The notes below the pieces were generated by a model. That model worked only from the letters and a program-made list of their open reading frames with translations, made no database searches and was not told where the DNA came from. Positions 1-6,139 of a DNA stretch of 11,425 nucleotides are shown in pieces. The DNA is taken from NCBI GenBank assembly GCA_016765335.1, contig JAESQE010000432.1, forward strand, positions 1-11,425. The letters are read 5' to 3'. This stretch comes from Planctomycetaceae bacterium (lineage in GTDB: Bacteria > Planctomycetota > Planctomycetia > Planctomycetales > Planctomycetaceae). Position 1 is the first letter of the stretch. Each line of letters begins with the position of its first letter. The position numbers were made by a program, and so were the translations under genes.

Positions 1-1818
1 CGTCTCAGCATGGGTGGCTTTCGATTGCGGCAGAAGATAGTAGGAAAGCACCGGCGTTACAGTCAGGGAGACAAAAAGTGAGGCGAGAATAGAAACGATG
101 TACGCGATCCCGAGTGGTGCGAACAATCGGCCTTCGACTCCAGAGAGAGCGAATAACGGCAGGAATACCAGAATGACGACTGCTGTACCGAATACGATGG
201 CACTGCGAATTTCTTTGCTGGCCTCGTAGACAACCTGCAATGCTGGCCGTGGTTTGTCGAGTCCATTGTTCTCTTTCAAGCGACGAAAGATGTTTTCAAC
301 ATCAACGATGGCATCATCGACGAGTTCTCCCATCGCTACCGCAATCCCGCCTAGCGTCATCACGTTGATGGAAAGTTCGCTTCCCGTAATATATCCCATC
401 AATCGAAACACGAGCGCCGTGATGACCAACGACAACGGAATCGCCGTCAGCGTGATAAACGTCGTGCGAAAGTTGAGCAGAAACAGGAAGAGTATGATCA
501 ACACCAGTACCGCACCGATTACAAGTGCCTCACCGACATTGAAGACGCCGCGATCGATGAAATTGCGGAGTTGAAACAACTCCGGGTTAATGACAATATC
601 TGCGGTCAACGAAGCTTCCGCCTCTATCAACGCTTTTTCGAGCCGATCCGTCAACTTGCGAGTATCGACGTGTGGCTGCTTAACCATCGTGAAGACGGCT
701 CCGGGTCGTCCGTTGACACTGCCGTCGCCGCGTTTGAACTCCGCCCCTTCGACAACTTTGGCCACTTGGCTGAGCAGCACGGACCGTTTGGCGTCGGCCT
801 TGATGGGGATGTTCCGCAAGTCATCCAACACGCGTTCCGGTTCCGGCCCCAGCCGTCCAAGAACGCGGATCGGTCGCTCTGTTTCGCCCTTAACAGCGAA
901 GCCGCCACTGGTATTGATGTTGCTTTCTTTGAGAGCCTGCTCGACTTCCTGTAACGTGACGCCGTATTCGAGCAACGCTGCCGGATCGATTCGCACTTGA
1001 TACTGTTTTTTGTCTCCACCCAGGATAAACACTTCAGCAACGCCGGTGACTTTCAACACTCGTGGGCGGACCACCCAGTCAGCAATGGTTCGCAACGACA
1101 TTCGCTGCGATGCCTCGGTCGGAAATGTGACGTCGTGCTTTTTGCCCTTGATGGTGATCGTGGCCCGGTGTTCTCTATCGGACTGGGTGAGGTTTTCGGT
1201 ATCGTCATTCGTGTGCCTTCTCACTTCGTCAACGGTAATTGTCTTCCATGTCTCTGGGCCGTGTCTATCTGTTGGTTGCCAGACAAGCACACTTTTTGAT
1301 TGATCATTTCCGGGGACCAATTCTGCCAACCATTCCGTTTTTCCAATCGGATACAATTCGCCATCGTTCGGCCCTTGCTGCCGATAGATACCCGCGACGA
1401 CGATCTGGCCCATGATCGAAGCAGGCGGAGTCATCTGAGGAAGAATCCCATCTGGCAACACACTGTCGAGTGTAATCAGTCGTTCCTGCACAGTTTGTCG
1501 AGCGGCACGAATCTTGGTGTTCCAATCAAACTCGATGTAGATCACATTCAAGCCGGCTGTGGACTGGCTTCGTACCGCCTGCACTCCACTGGCTCCCAGC
1601 AGTGCAATTTCGATAGGTTGCGTGACGAGTGTCTCGACTTCTTCGGTCGCGAGACCGGGGCATTCGGTAATGATGATGACGCGAGGACGGTCGAGGTCGG
1701 GGAAGACATCGATCGGCATCTGCGTGCCCAGATACGAACCATAAATTAGCATCGCCAGGCTGATCATAACAACCAGCAAGCGATAACGAAGAGCGAATCT
1801 AATAACAGCGTTAAACAT
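1..1818 (-). CDS. Heavy-metal efflux RND pump, CusA/CzcA type (partial, C-terminus outside window)
   Basis: This is the inner-membrane proton-driven pump of a tripartite metal exporter. I translated 606 codons by hand from ATG 1818 to the left edge without a stop; homologues exceed 1000 residues, so the C-terminal half is missing. TM1 is at about residues 14-31. Porter domains follow, with the family-typical ECPGLATEEVE at 52. TM2-TM6 lie at about 429-600. The TM4 segment GGIAVAMGELVDDAIVDVEN carries D501 and E508, which match CusA D405/E412 and CzcA D408/E415. The extra Asp of CzcA (D402) is Ala here, as in CusA, which leans toward a Cu/Ag-type pump, but the metal-binding Met region lies outside the window. 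An insertion of about 75 residues sits between Y145 and M240 compared with CusA. The start follows AGGAAG, which overlaps the adaptor stop codon 11 bases upstream, so the two genes are coupled. Confidence 0.93.
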   Translation of the reverse strand, partial: MFNAVIRFALRYRLLVVMISLAMLIYGSYLGTQMPIDVFPDLDRPRVIIITECPGLATEEVETLVTQPIEIALLGASGVQAVRSQSTAGLNVIYIEFDWNTKIRAARQTVQERLITLDSVLPDGILPQMTPPASIMGQIVVAGIYRQQGPNDGELYPIGKTEWLAELVPGNDQSKSVLVWQPTDRHGPETWKTITVDEVRRHTNDDTENLTQSDREHRATITIKGKKHDVTFPTEASQRMSLRTIADWVVRPRVLKVTGVAEVFILGGDKKQYQVRIDPAALLEYGVTLQEVEQALKESNINTSGGFAVKGETERPIRVLGRLGPEPERVLDDLRNIPIKADAKRSVLLSQVAKVVEGAEFKRGDGSVNGRPGAVFTMVKQPHVDTRKLTDRLEKALIEAEASLTADIVINPELFQLRNFIDRGVFNVGEALVIGAVLVLIILFLFLLNFRTTFITLTAIPLSLVITALVFRLMGYITGSELSINVMTLGGIAVAMGELVDDAIVDVENIFRRLKENNGLDKPRPALQVVYEASKEIRSAIVFGTAVVILVFLPLFALSGVEGRLFAPLGIAYIVSILASLFVSLTVTPVLSYYLLPQSKATHAET

Positions 1819-1829
1819 TTTTGTCTTCC

Positions 1830-3239
1830 TCAGTGCGAAGCGTGAACGGTACCATCCGCGTGAACGTGAACGTCGGCACGCATGCCGCTGGCGGCTTGGG
1901 CCTTGAGAACTCGATTAAGTGATGCCGCCGCGTTCTGTGCAAGATACAGGCCGGTCGTCACACTTCCATCGTTAGCCAGTACGATGTTCAACCGATCTTC
2001 ATGCAGCACATGCACTGCAATGCGGTTGAAGAGGTCGCCGTTTTGTTGAAACACATACGCTTCCGGTCCTTCGCGAACAACAGCCGCAGCCGGAAGCACC
2101 AATACGTTGTTGAGTTCCTCAACAGGAATGTGCAATCGGACACGCTGGCCGGGCCGAAATCTCCACACAACGAATGTCTCATCGCTTTTTTTATAAGAAC
2201 GTGACTGGTTCAACAGTGGTATGAAAAAGCCAAAGGTCCTGCTCTTGGCGTCAATGGCGTTGGAGAGGTGACGAATTTCAAACTTCTGTGACAGGACTGG
2301 CCAGTGTGTCGGATCATCTTCCGCGAACTCAACGACGATCCCCCAGCCGTTCTGTGCCGCCGCCTCAAGATATGGTGCCTCTCGCTTGAATGCATGCCCT
2401 TCGAGGTAAAGCGAACTATGATTCGCCAACGTAGAGAGCAATTGACCCGCCTGCACCTGCTGACCAAGCTCTGCATTCAACTCCTGAACTTCGTACGCGA
2501 ATTCTGTAGGCTGAGAGTCGAGCAGTCGAAACGTGGTCTGTTGAATGGTCGGTGAATTGCTCTGTCTCTCGACCAAAGGTGGTGCAACCACATCGACCGT
2601 TGAGACGAATTTGCCTTGGGTGATGTTTTCGATCTGGTCTGGATTCAATCCTCGTGTGAGTAAGTCCTGCCGATGAGCCTGAATGACGGTAGATTGTCGA
2701 CGAAGCTGATTCTTCAAATCGATGAGCTTGGATTTGGAAATACCGCCTTTCTCGGAAAGCGGACGAAGTCGTTTGAGTTCCGATTCGATGAACTCGATCT
2801 CTCTCGCTGAACTGAAATACTCCTTTTGCGTGTTCTGCAAATACTCACTAAATAGTCTGAGAGTAAACAGCCGGTCGCCAACCTTGACGGTATCGCCGGG
2901 AAAGGCGTGTACCTGCGTGACAACACCGACCGCCGGTGAAGTGACCCCGCGGTCGGAAAGGCCGGGCCGGTCAACAATCGCACCGGGAACCTGGATTTTC
3001 CGCCAGTACGCCTGATATTTCGCGGGTTTTGAAACCAGTCGAAGATTCTTGCGTGCTTGCAGGGTAAGCTTCAGCACTTTCGGCTCTTTCACGGGAGGGG
3101 CTGATTCCTCAGTGTCGTGCTGTGCGGTCGGCGGCGAAAGCATCGGTATCCAAGTTTCGCGAGTGAGGAATGCAGCGACACCGAAAGTTGAAACAATGGC
3201 AACTCCGGTGAAGATACGTAAAGATTTTGGTAATCGCAT
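1830..3239 (-). CDS. Periplasmic adaptor (membrane fusion protein) of RND metal efflux, CusB/CzcB type
   Basis: This adaptor links the inner-membrane RND pump to an outer-membrane channel. It has 469 residues from ATG 3239. An N-terminal hydrophobic segment (about 9-25) acts as signal or anchor. A first half-lipoyl/barrel-sandwich stretch lies at about 98-130 (TSPAVGVVTQVHAFPGDTVK). A helical hairpin follows at about 131-197 (SEYLQNTQKEYF onward), then the return barrel-sandwich strand (VDVVAPP) and beta-barrel segments. The C-terminus is His-rich (RADVHVHADGTVHASH), possibly a metal contact. The frame is open to a TTG at 3266, but ATG 3239 is preferred because GAGGTG lies about 5 bases upstream and the hydrophobic segment then starts near residue 9. 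It lies directly upstream of the pump with an 11-base gap. No outer-membrane factor is visible in the window. Confidence 0.92.
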   Translation of the reverse strand: MRLPKSLRIFTGVAIVSTFGVAAFLTRETWIPMLSPPTAQHDTEESAPPVKEPKVLKLTLQARKNLRLVSKPAKYQAYWRKIQVPGAIVDRPGLSDRGVTSPAVGVVTQVHAFPGDTVKVGDRLFTLRLFSEYLQNTQKEYFSSAREIEFIESELKRLRPLSEKGGISKSKLIDLKNQLRRQSTVIQAHRQDLLTRGLNPDQIENITQGKFVSTVDVVAPPLVERQSNSPTIQQTTFRLLDSQPTEFAYEVQELNAELGQQVQAGQLLSTLANHSSLYLEGHAFKREAPYLEAAAQNGWGIVVEFAEDDPTHWPVLSQKFEIRHLSNAIDAKSRTFGFFIPLLNQSRSYKKSDETFVVWRFRPGQRVRLHIPVEELNNVLVLPAAAVVREGPEAYVFQQNGDLFNRIAVHVLHEDRLNIVLANDGSVTTGLYLAQNAAASLNRVLKAQAASGMRADVHVHADGTVHASH

Positions 3240-3252
3240 AAGGCACCTCAGG

Positions 3253-3283
3253 TTCTTCACGGCCAATTTGTGACCGTGAAGAA
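3253..3283 (-). promoter_or_regulatory. Perfect 10-bp inverted repeat in adaptor-gene leader (operator or leader hairpin)
   Basis: TTCTTCACGG (3253-3262) and CCGTGAAGAA (3274-3283) are exact inverted copies separated by 11 bases, just upstream of the GAGGTG ribosome-binding site of the adaptor gene. CTTCACGGC occurs again as a direct repeat at 3313-3321. The arrangement could be a repressor operator or an RNA hairpin between the His-rich gene and the adaptor. There is no T-run, so an intrinsic terminator is unlikely. Confidence 0.45.
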
Positions 3284-3445
3284 TGGAAAGCTCTGTAGCA
3301 GGAAGTAAAGGGCTTCACGGCATTAACAATGTACGCAACGTTTTAAGAACGTCGTGACAGAGCGGCAGTGAAGTACGCCGAAATAGACAGCAACCAATGT
3401 TGTCACAGTCGAGATCGACCGCGATCATCAGTTATTAATTAGCGT

Positions 3446-3898
3446 TTAGCAGCGAATTGAGAGTGTCTGTAAATACAGCGGACACTTTAGGCCGCTCAAC
3501 AGAGGCGGCGAGTTGCGTTCAACGCAAAGACGCAATTCCACAAGCGTGGACGACACATCGTAAACCATGCCAGCGACAGACAAATCGACTTCAACATCCT
3601 GTCCCCGCGTGGTATCATGGAAGAGTTGCGCCTCTGAAATATAAAGGGCGTCCGAGTCGTGATCCACCGGCTCTTGATCAGGCGGTGTTGCAAGAGATTC
3701 CTCGCGAGAACCATCCCCGTCGTGTCCTCGGTGGGAGGTCTGACCACAGTGATGTTTGACACCATGCAGATGAACGTGTGGTCGTGCCGAATGTCCCTCT
3801 GGTTCAACAACTGAAGTCCCGGCGTGTGAGTGCGCAGCACAGAAGCTCTGGCCAACCAGCACAAGCAGAATCAGGAGTCGGGAGACGGATCGTTGCAT
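3446..3898 (-). CDS. His-rich exported protein, putative periplasmic metal-binding accessory of the RND cluster
   Basis: I do not recognise a named family. The ATG 3898 form has 150 residues; the frame also opens at TTG 3910, but ATG 3898 places a short basic N-terminus (MQRSVSR) directly before a hydrophobic core (LLILLVLVGQSF), giving a normal signal peptide. Cleavage near CAAHSHA is plausible. The Cys context (QSFC) does not fit a lipobox. The mature N-terminal half is rich in His (HSH, HVHLHGVKHHCGQTSHRGHDGD), which suggests metal chelation in the periplasm. The C-terminal half has no recognisable domain but contains several Cys (LRLCVERNSPPLLSGLKC). It lies upstream of and on the same strand as the adaptor and pump, with a 206-base gap, and has its own strong promoter. 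Function is inferred from composition and neighbours only. Confidence 0.75.
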   Translation of the reverse strand: MQRSVSRLLILLVLVGQSFCAAHSHAGTSVVEPEGHSARPHVHLHGVKHHCGQTSHRGHDGDGSREESLATPPDQEPVDHDSDALYISEAQLFHDTTRGQDVEVDLSVAGMVYDVSSTLVELRLCVERNSPPLLSGLKCPLYLQTLSIRC

Positions 3899-3944
3899 CA
3901 CTTCATTCAAAATAGCAGGAAATCGAATTCAAAAACTACAGACC

Positions 3945-3973
3945 GTCATAGACCGCTCACACGACTCTGTCAA
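3945..3973 (-). promoter_or_regulatory. Sigma70-like promoter for the His-rich/efflux cluster
   Basis: Read on the minus strand, a perfect -35 box TTGACA (3968-3973) and a -10 box TATGAC (3945-3950) are separated by 17 bases. They lie about 45 bases upstream of the His-rich gene start. The spacing is the ordinary optimum, not the 19-20 bases typical of MerR-type metal regulators, so MerR-style control is not suggested. Confidence 0.6.
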
Positions 3974-4106
3974 GCCCAAACTTATACGGCATCTTATCAA
4001 ACTGGCAACCGGATTGCTGGTTTAGTGGGCCTGGGAGCAGTGGATATGTCGGTTTTGTCCCAAAAGATGATAGTGGCCGGTAATAAACCGTACGCGAACA
4101 AATAAA

Positions 4107-4868
4107 ATGGCTACTATGATGAGTCTCTTGTCTCGACTTTGGAATAACAACAACAGAAAACAACTAATGGAACAAAATGGCACTCAAGATAAGCAAATCA
4201 CCACAGCATTATTATTGGCCGCAGGCAGTGGGCACCGACTTCGGCCTATAACTGCTGACCAGCCAAAGTGCCTTACCGAAGTTGATGGCATCCCCATTCT
4301 TGAACGTTTAGTCGACTGCTTATGTCAACAGGGCTTTGCCCGATTGGTTGTTGTCGTGGGTTACCTGGAGCATAATATCCGCGAGTTCCTGGGGGAGCAG
4401 CGAGACGGCCTGACAATCGAATATGTCGTCAATCCAAAATACAGTACAACCAACAACATCTACTCACTTTGGGAAGCACGCGAGATCGTTCAAGAACCTT
4501 TCGTGTTGATCGAATCCGATCTTCTCTTTGAGTCGTCATTGCTCCATGACCTGCAACAGCCCGATAGAATCGCTGTTTCGTCTATACAATCTTGGATGAA
4601 TGGTGGTACCACCGTTACAGTGGATGATTTGCAGCAGGTAAAAGAATTTCAACTTGGAGAAGTGCAAGAAGCAGAGGGGCAGCGATATAAGACGGTCAAT
4701 ATCTGTAGCCTTTCCCTCGAATCATGGCAAAAAGTCATTGTACGATTGCAACAATATGTTGATTCAGGTCAAGTCAACGAGTACTACGAAAGAGTTTTTG
4801 CCGACATGATTTTGGACGGCAGCCTTTCGTTTGAAGCGGTCTTTTTCAAGCCTGGCAGTTGGTACTAA
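4107..4868 (+). CDS. LicC-like CTP:phosphocholine/aminoalkyl-phosphate nucleotidyltransferase, truncated by an in-frame TAA
   Basis: This enzyme class transfers CMP from CTP to a phospho-alcohol or sugar phosphate; the small LicC-like forms make CDP-choline-type head-group donors. The signature loop LLAAGSGHRLRPIT lies at about 36-49 with Lys54. FVLIESDLLF places the metal-binding Asp at 138. NPKYSTTNNIYSLW resembles the LicC acceptor region. The protein stops at residue 253 (...FKPGSWY). After the TAA the same frame continues IDSVQDLEKIDLFFKP, which corresponds to the family's YEIDSVQD ending, so a Glu codon (GAA) has most likely become TAA. The lost tail includes the C-terminal catalytic Asp motif, so activity is doubtful. 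The first 20 residues look additional; ATG 4167 is an alternative start. Neither start has a clear ribosome-binding site. The exact substrate is not determinable. Confidence 0.8.
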   Translation: MATMMSLLSRLWNNNNRKQLMEQNGTQDKQITTALLLAAGSGHRLRPITADQPKCLTEVDGIPILERLVDCLCQQGFARLVVVVGYLEHNIREFLGEQRDGLTIEYVVNPKYSTTNNIYSLWEAREIVQEPFVLIESDLLFESSLLHDLQQPDRIAVSSIQSWMNGGTTVTVDDLQQVKEFQLGEVQEAEGQRYKTVNICSLSLESWQKVIVRLQQYVDSGQVNEYYERVFADMILDGSLSFEAVFFKPGSWY

Positions 4869-4946
4869 ATCGATTCGGTGCAAGACTTGGAAAAGATAGA
4901 TTTATTTTTCAAGCCTGATGGCAGAGAGCAATCGTCGCTGACGTAG
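4866..4946 (+). other. Post-stop remnant of the nucleotidyltransferase C-terminus
   Basis: From TAA 4866-4868 the nucleotidyltransferase frame continues for 25 codons to TAG 4944-4946, reading IDSVQDLEKIDLFFKPDGRE and five more residues. The first part matches the conserved end of LicC-like proteins, so this is former coding sequence behind a nonsense codon. The remainder up to the next gene (4947-5158) shows no recognisable gene or structure. Confidence 0.65.
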
Positions 4947-5158
4947 GCTGGCTCAATACGTCTTGCCCCTGAACTGAGGACTGATCTGCATTTTCGTCCT
5001 CTGAGGCAGTTATCATTCCTGTGTCTATTCGGAGTGATCTATCCCCAGTTAACCAATAACTTCTTCGTTGTCAGCCTTGAACCTCACGAGCCACATAGCG
5101 AACAGACGGGTTTGGCCCGCAATCATCAGCCTGTCAAGAATTCGATTGGAGAAACTCA

Positions 5159-5280
5159 ATGAGAAAATCAGCTGGGAAAATTATTTATCGCAATCTGGCA
5201 AACATAGTTTCAATTCTGGGAGTACTCCCGCTTTGTCTTCTTTTTCTTGAAAATGGATGGCAGTACATTATTCCATTGAT
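5159..5280 (+). pseudogene. N-terminal piece of the frameshifted CDP-alcohol phosphatidyltransferase
   Basis: ATG 5159 has a good ribosome-binding site (GGAG at 5148-5151). The frame reads MRKSAGKIIYRNLANIVSIL followed by GVLPLCLLFLENGWQYIIPL, the usual first helix of CDP-alcohol phosphatidyltransferases (an N..N..S/T...LP pattern followed by a hydrophobic run). After about 5280 this frame becomes meaningless, while the catalytic region continues in the frame that is open from 5251. One missing base near 5279-5284 explains this: restoring it gives ...IIPL-x-VYNNIMDDLDG.... No slippery heptamer is visible at the junction, so a mutation, or a sequencing error, is more likely than programmed frameshifting. 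Confidence 0.7.
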
Positions 5281-5886
5281 GTTTATAATAACATCATGGA
5301 TGACCTGGATGGCATTCTCGCCGCTAAATTGCAGATCAGAAGTGAGTTCGGTGCCATCTTGGACAATGTTTGCGATGCATTCGCGCACACACTTTTTGTC
5401 CTGTTGGTTGCGATGCAGTACGCAGACCTCGGGAATAGTGTGAACATGGTTTCGATTGCCATTGCTCTGTCTGGTTTCATGGCAGCAACGGCTTTATTAT
5501 TCCGTGTTGTGACCCGGCTTTCTCCAAATTTGTTAACGGGGACCGGTACCGCAACGAATGAACTGATGCGTCATCTGTTGTTTGTTCTGCTTCTGTCGAA
5601 CTATTATGAATTCAACCCGGGAACGATTTTGATCGTGACATTTATACTGCATGCGGTATCAATGCTCGTACCATTCCGGATGCCCTATCTGGTTCGCACA
5701 CTCTCAAAAACAGCTACGACAGTCACTCTGGTAAATGTCGCCATTGTCGTAGCCTGGCTCCTACCTCTCACGTTGCCGGTGATTGCAGGTTGTTTTGCTG
5801 GAACGTATCTGTACTCATTCATCGTGGGTGGATTGAGCTGGCTTCAACAGGAAAATCCCGATGCTTTGACAAACAAAGCCGACTAG
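5257..5886 (+). CDS. CDP-alcohol phosphatidyltransferase, catalytic body (downstream part of a frameshifted gene)
   Basis: Integral membrane enzyme that exchanges CMP of a CDP-alcohol or CDP-diacylglycerol for another alcohol, forming phospholipids. The catalytic motif D-x2-DG-x2-AR-x8-G-x3-D-x3-D is read as D15, D18, G19, A22, G32, D36, D40 (numbered from 5257). Spacing is exact, but the Arg position is Ala (LAAK). Several hydrophobic helices follow to the C-terminus. Without the first helix, encoded upstream in another frame (5159-5280), a protein starting at 5257 would begin MAVHYSIDVYNN and lack TM1. The ATG at 5257 has no convincing ribosome-binding site, so it is probably not a genuine start. 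With the upstream LicC-like gene it forms a head-group activation and transfer pair. Both genes carry one lesion, which indicates a decaying pathway. It ends in TAG directly before the REP repeats. Confidence 0.8.
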   Translation: MAVHYSIDVYNNIMDDLDGILAAKLQIRSEFGAILDNVCDAFAHTLFVLLVAMQYADLGNSVNMVSIAIALSGFMAATALLFRVVTRLSPNLLTGTGTATNELMRHLLFVLLLSNYYEFNPGTILIVTFILHAVSMLVPFRMPYLVRTLSKTATTVTLVNVAIVVAWLLPLTLPVIAGCFAGTYLYSFIVGGLSWLQQENPDALTNKAD

Positions 5887-5903
5887 GCGTAAGTGAATCC
5901 TGA

Positions 5904-6008
5904 GTAACGTAGCCTGGGTTGAGGTACGAAACCCAGCAGTTTTCTTTTATGGCCTCTTTTCAAAAATGGAAACCGCATTGCTGGGTTACGTAAAAACTAA
6001 CCGAGCCT
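5904..6008. repeat. REP-like palindromic repeat pair; the second arm is interrupted by the IS
   Basis: Arm A (5904-5938) contains TGGGTTGAGGTACGAAACCC, a palindrome with TGGGTT (5915-5920) and AACCCA (5930-5935). It closely resembles the widespread bacterial REP motif 'TGGGTTGAGG-ACGAAACCCA'. Arm B (5979-6008) is an inverted copy: TGCTGGGTTACGTA (5979-5992) matches the reverse complement of 5925-5938 at 13 of 14 positions, followed by a degenerate TAACCGAGCCT (5998-6008). The expected continuation of arm B resumes beyond the IS at about 7671 (CTACCTG). The pair sits directly behind the phosphatidyltransferase stop codon and could act as a transcript end. Confidence 0.7.
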
Positions 6009-6014
6009 TATAGT
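6009..6014 (+). promoter_or_regulatory. -10 half of a junction promoter (left end of IS)
   Basis: TATAGT directly follows the CT core at the left end. It lacks a good -35 in the inserted state. When the IS ends are joined, TTGATA from the right end lies 16 bases upstream, forming a near-consensus promoter directed into the bridge RNA and transposase. Confidence 0.5.
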
Positions 6015-6037
6015 ATCTCCTGAGGGAGGTCGTGAGG

Positions 6038-6090
6038 TCGCTGGGGTGGGGAGTGGGATTTTCAATCTTCCCGTCTCTCAGAACCAGCGA
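6038..6090 (+). other. Imperfect hairpin in the IS left end
   Basis: TCGCTGG (6038-6044) and CCAGCGA (6084-6090) are exact inverted copies. Between them GATT-TTC-AATC (6057-6067) closes an inner stem. The structure lies between the junction -10 box and the guide-loop modules, so it would be the 5' part of a longer transcript. A weaker stem, CGAGCG/TGCTCG (6101-6106/6124-6129), follows it. Confidence 0.4.
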
Positions 6091-6139
6091 TGAAGCCGAA
6101 CGAGCGCATTTCTTTTCCTTTTTTGCTCGCGAGACAACT

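Noticed and set aside
254..1749. Several plus-strand open frames (254-574, 571-954, 997-1299, 1300-1749)
   Set aside because: They are antisense to the RND pump, whose minus-strand translation is continuous and clearly recognisable from 1818 to the window edge.
3240..3266. TTG 3266 as start of the adaptor gene
   Set aside because: ATG 3239 has a GAGGTG ribosome-binding site at the right distance, and the upstream stretch forms one arm of the leader inverted repeat.
3338..3352. ACGTT-5-AACGT inverted repeat between the His-rich and adaptor genes
   Set aside because: Five-base arms are too short to distinguish from chance and it is not placed at a recognisable promoter.
3413..3426. GATCG-4-CGATC hairpin behind the His-rich gene as terminator
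   Set aside because: Short stem and no T-run on the minus strand.
5068..5250. 60-codon plus-strand frame between the two head-group genes
   Set aside because: No ribosome-binding site, no recognisable sequence, and it overlaps the better-supported N-terminus starting at 5159.
5270..5295. Programmed -1 frameshifting in the phosphatidyltransferase
   Set aside because: No X-XXY-YYZ slippery heptamer and no strong downstream structure is visible. The neighbouring gene is also mutated, so a simple deletion is more likely.
5904..6008. Repeats read as a CRISPR array
   Set aside because: Only two inverted REP-like arms are present, without regularly spaced direct repeats or spacers.
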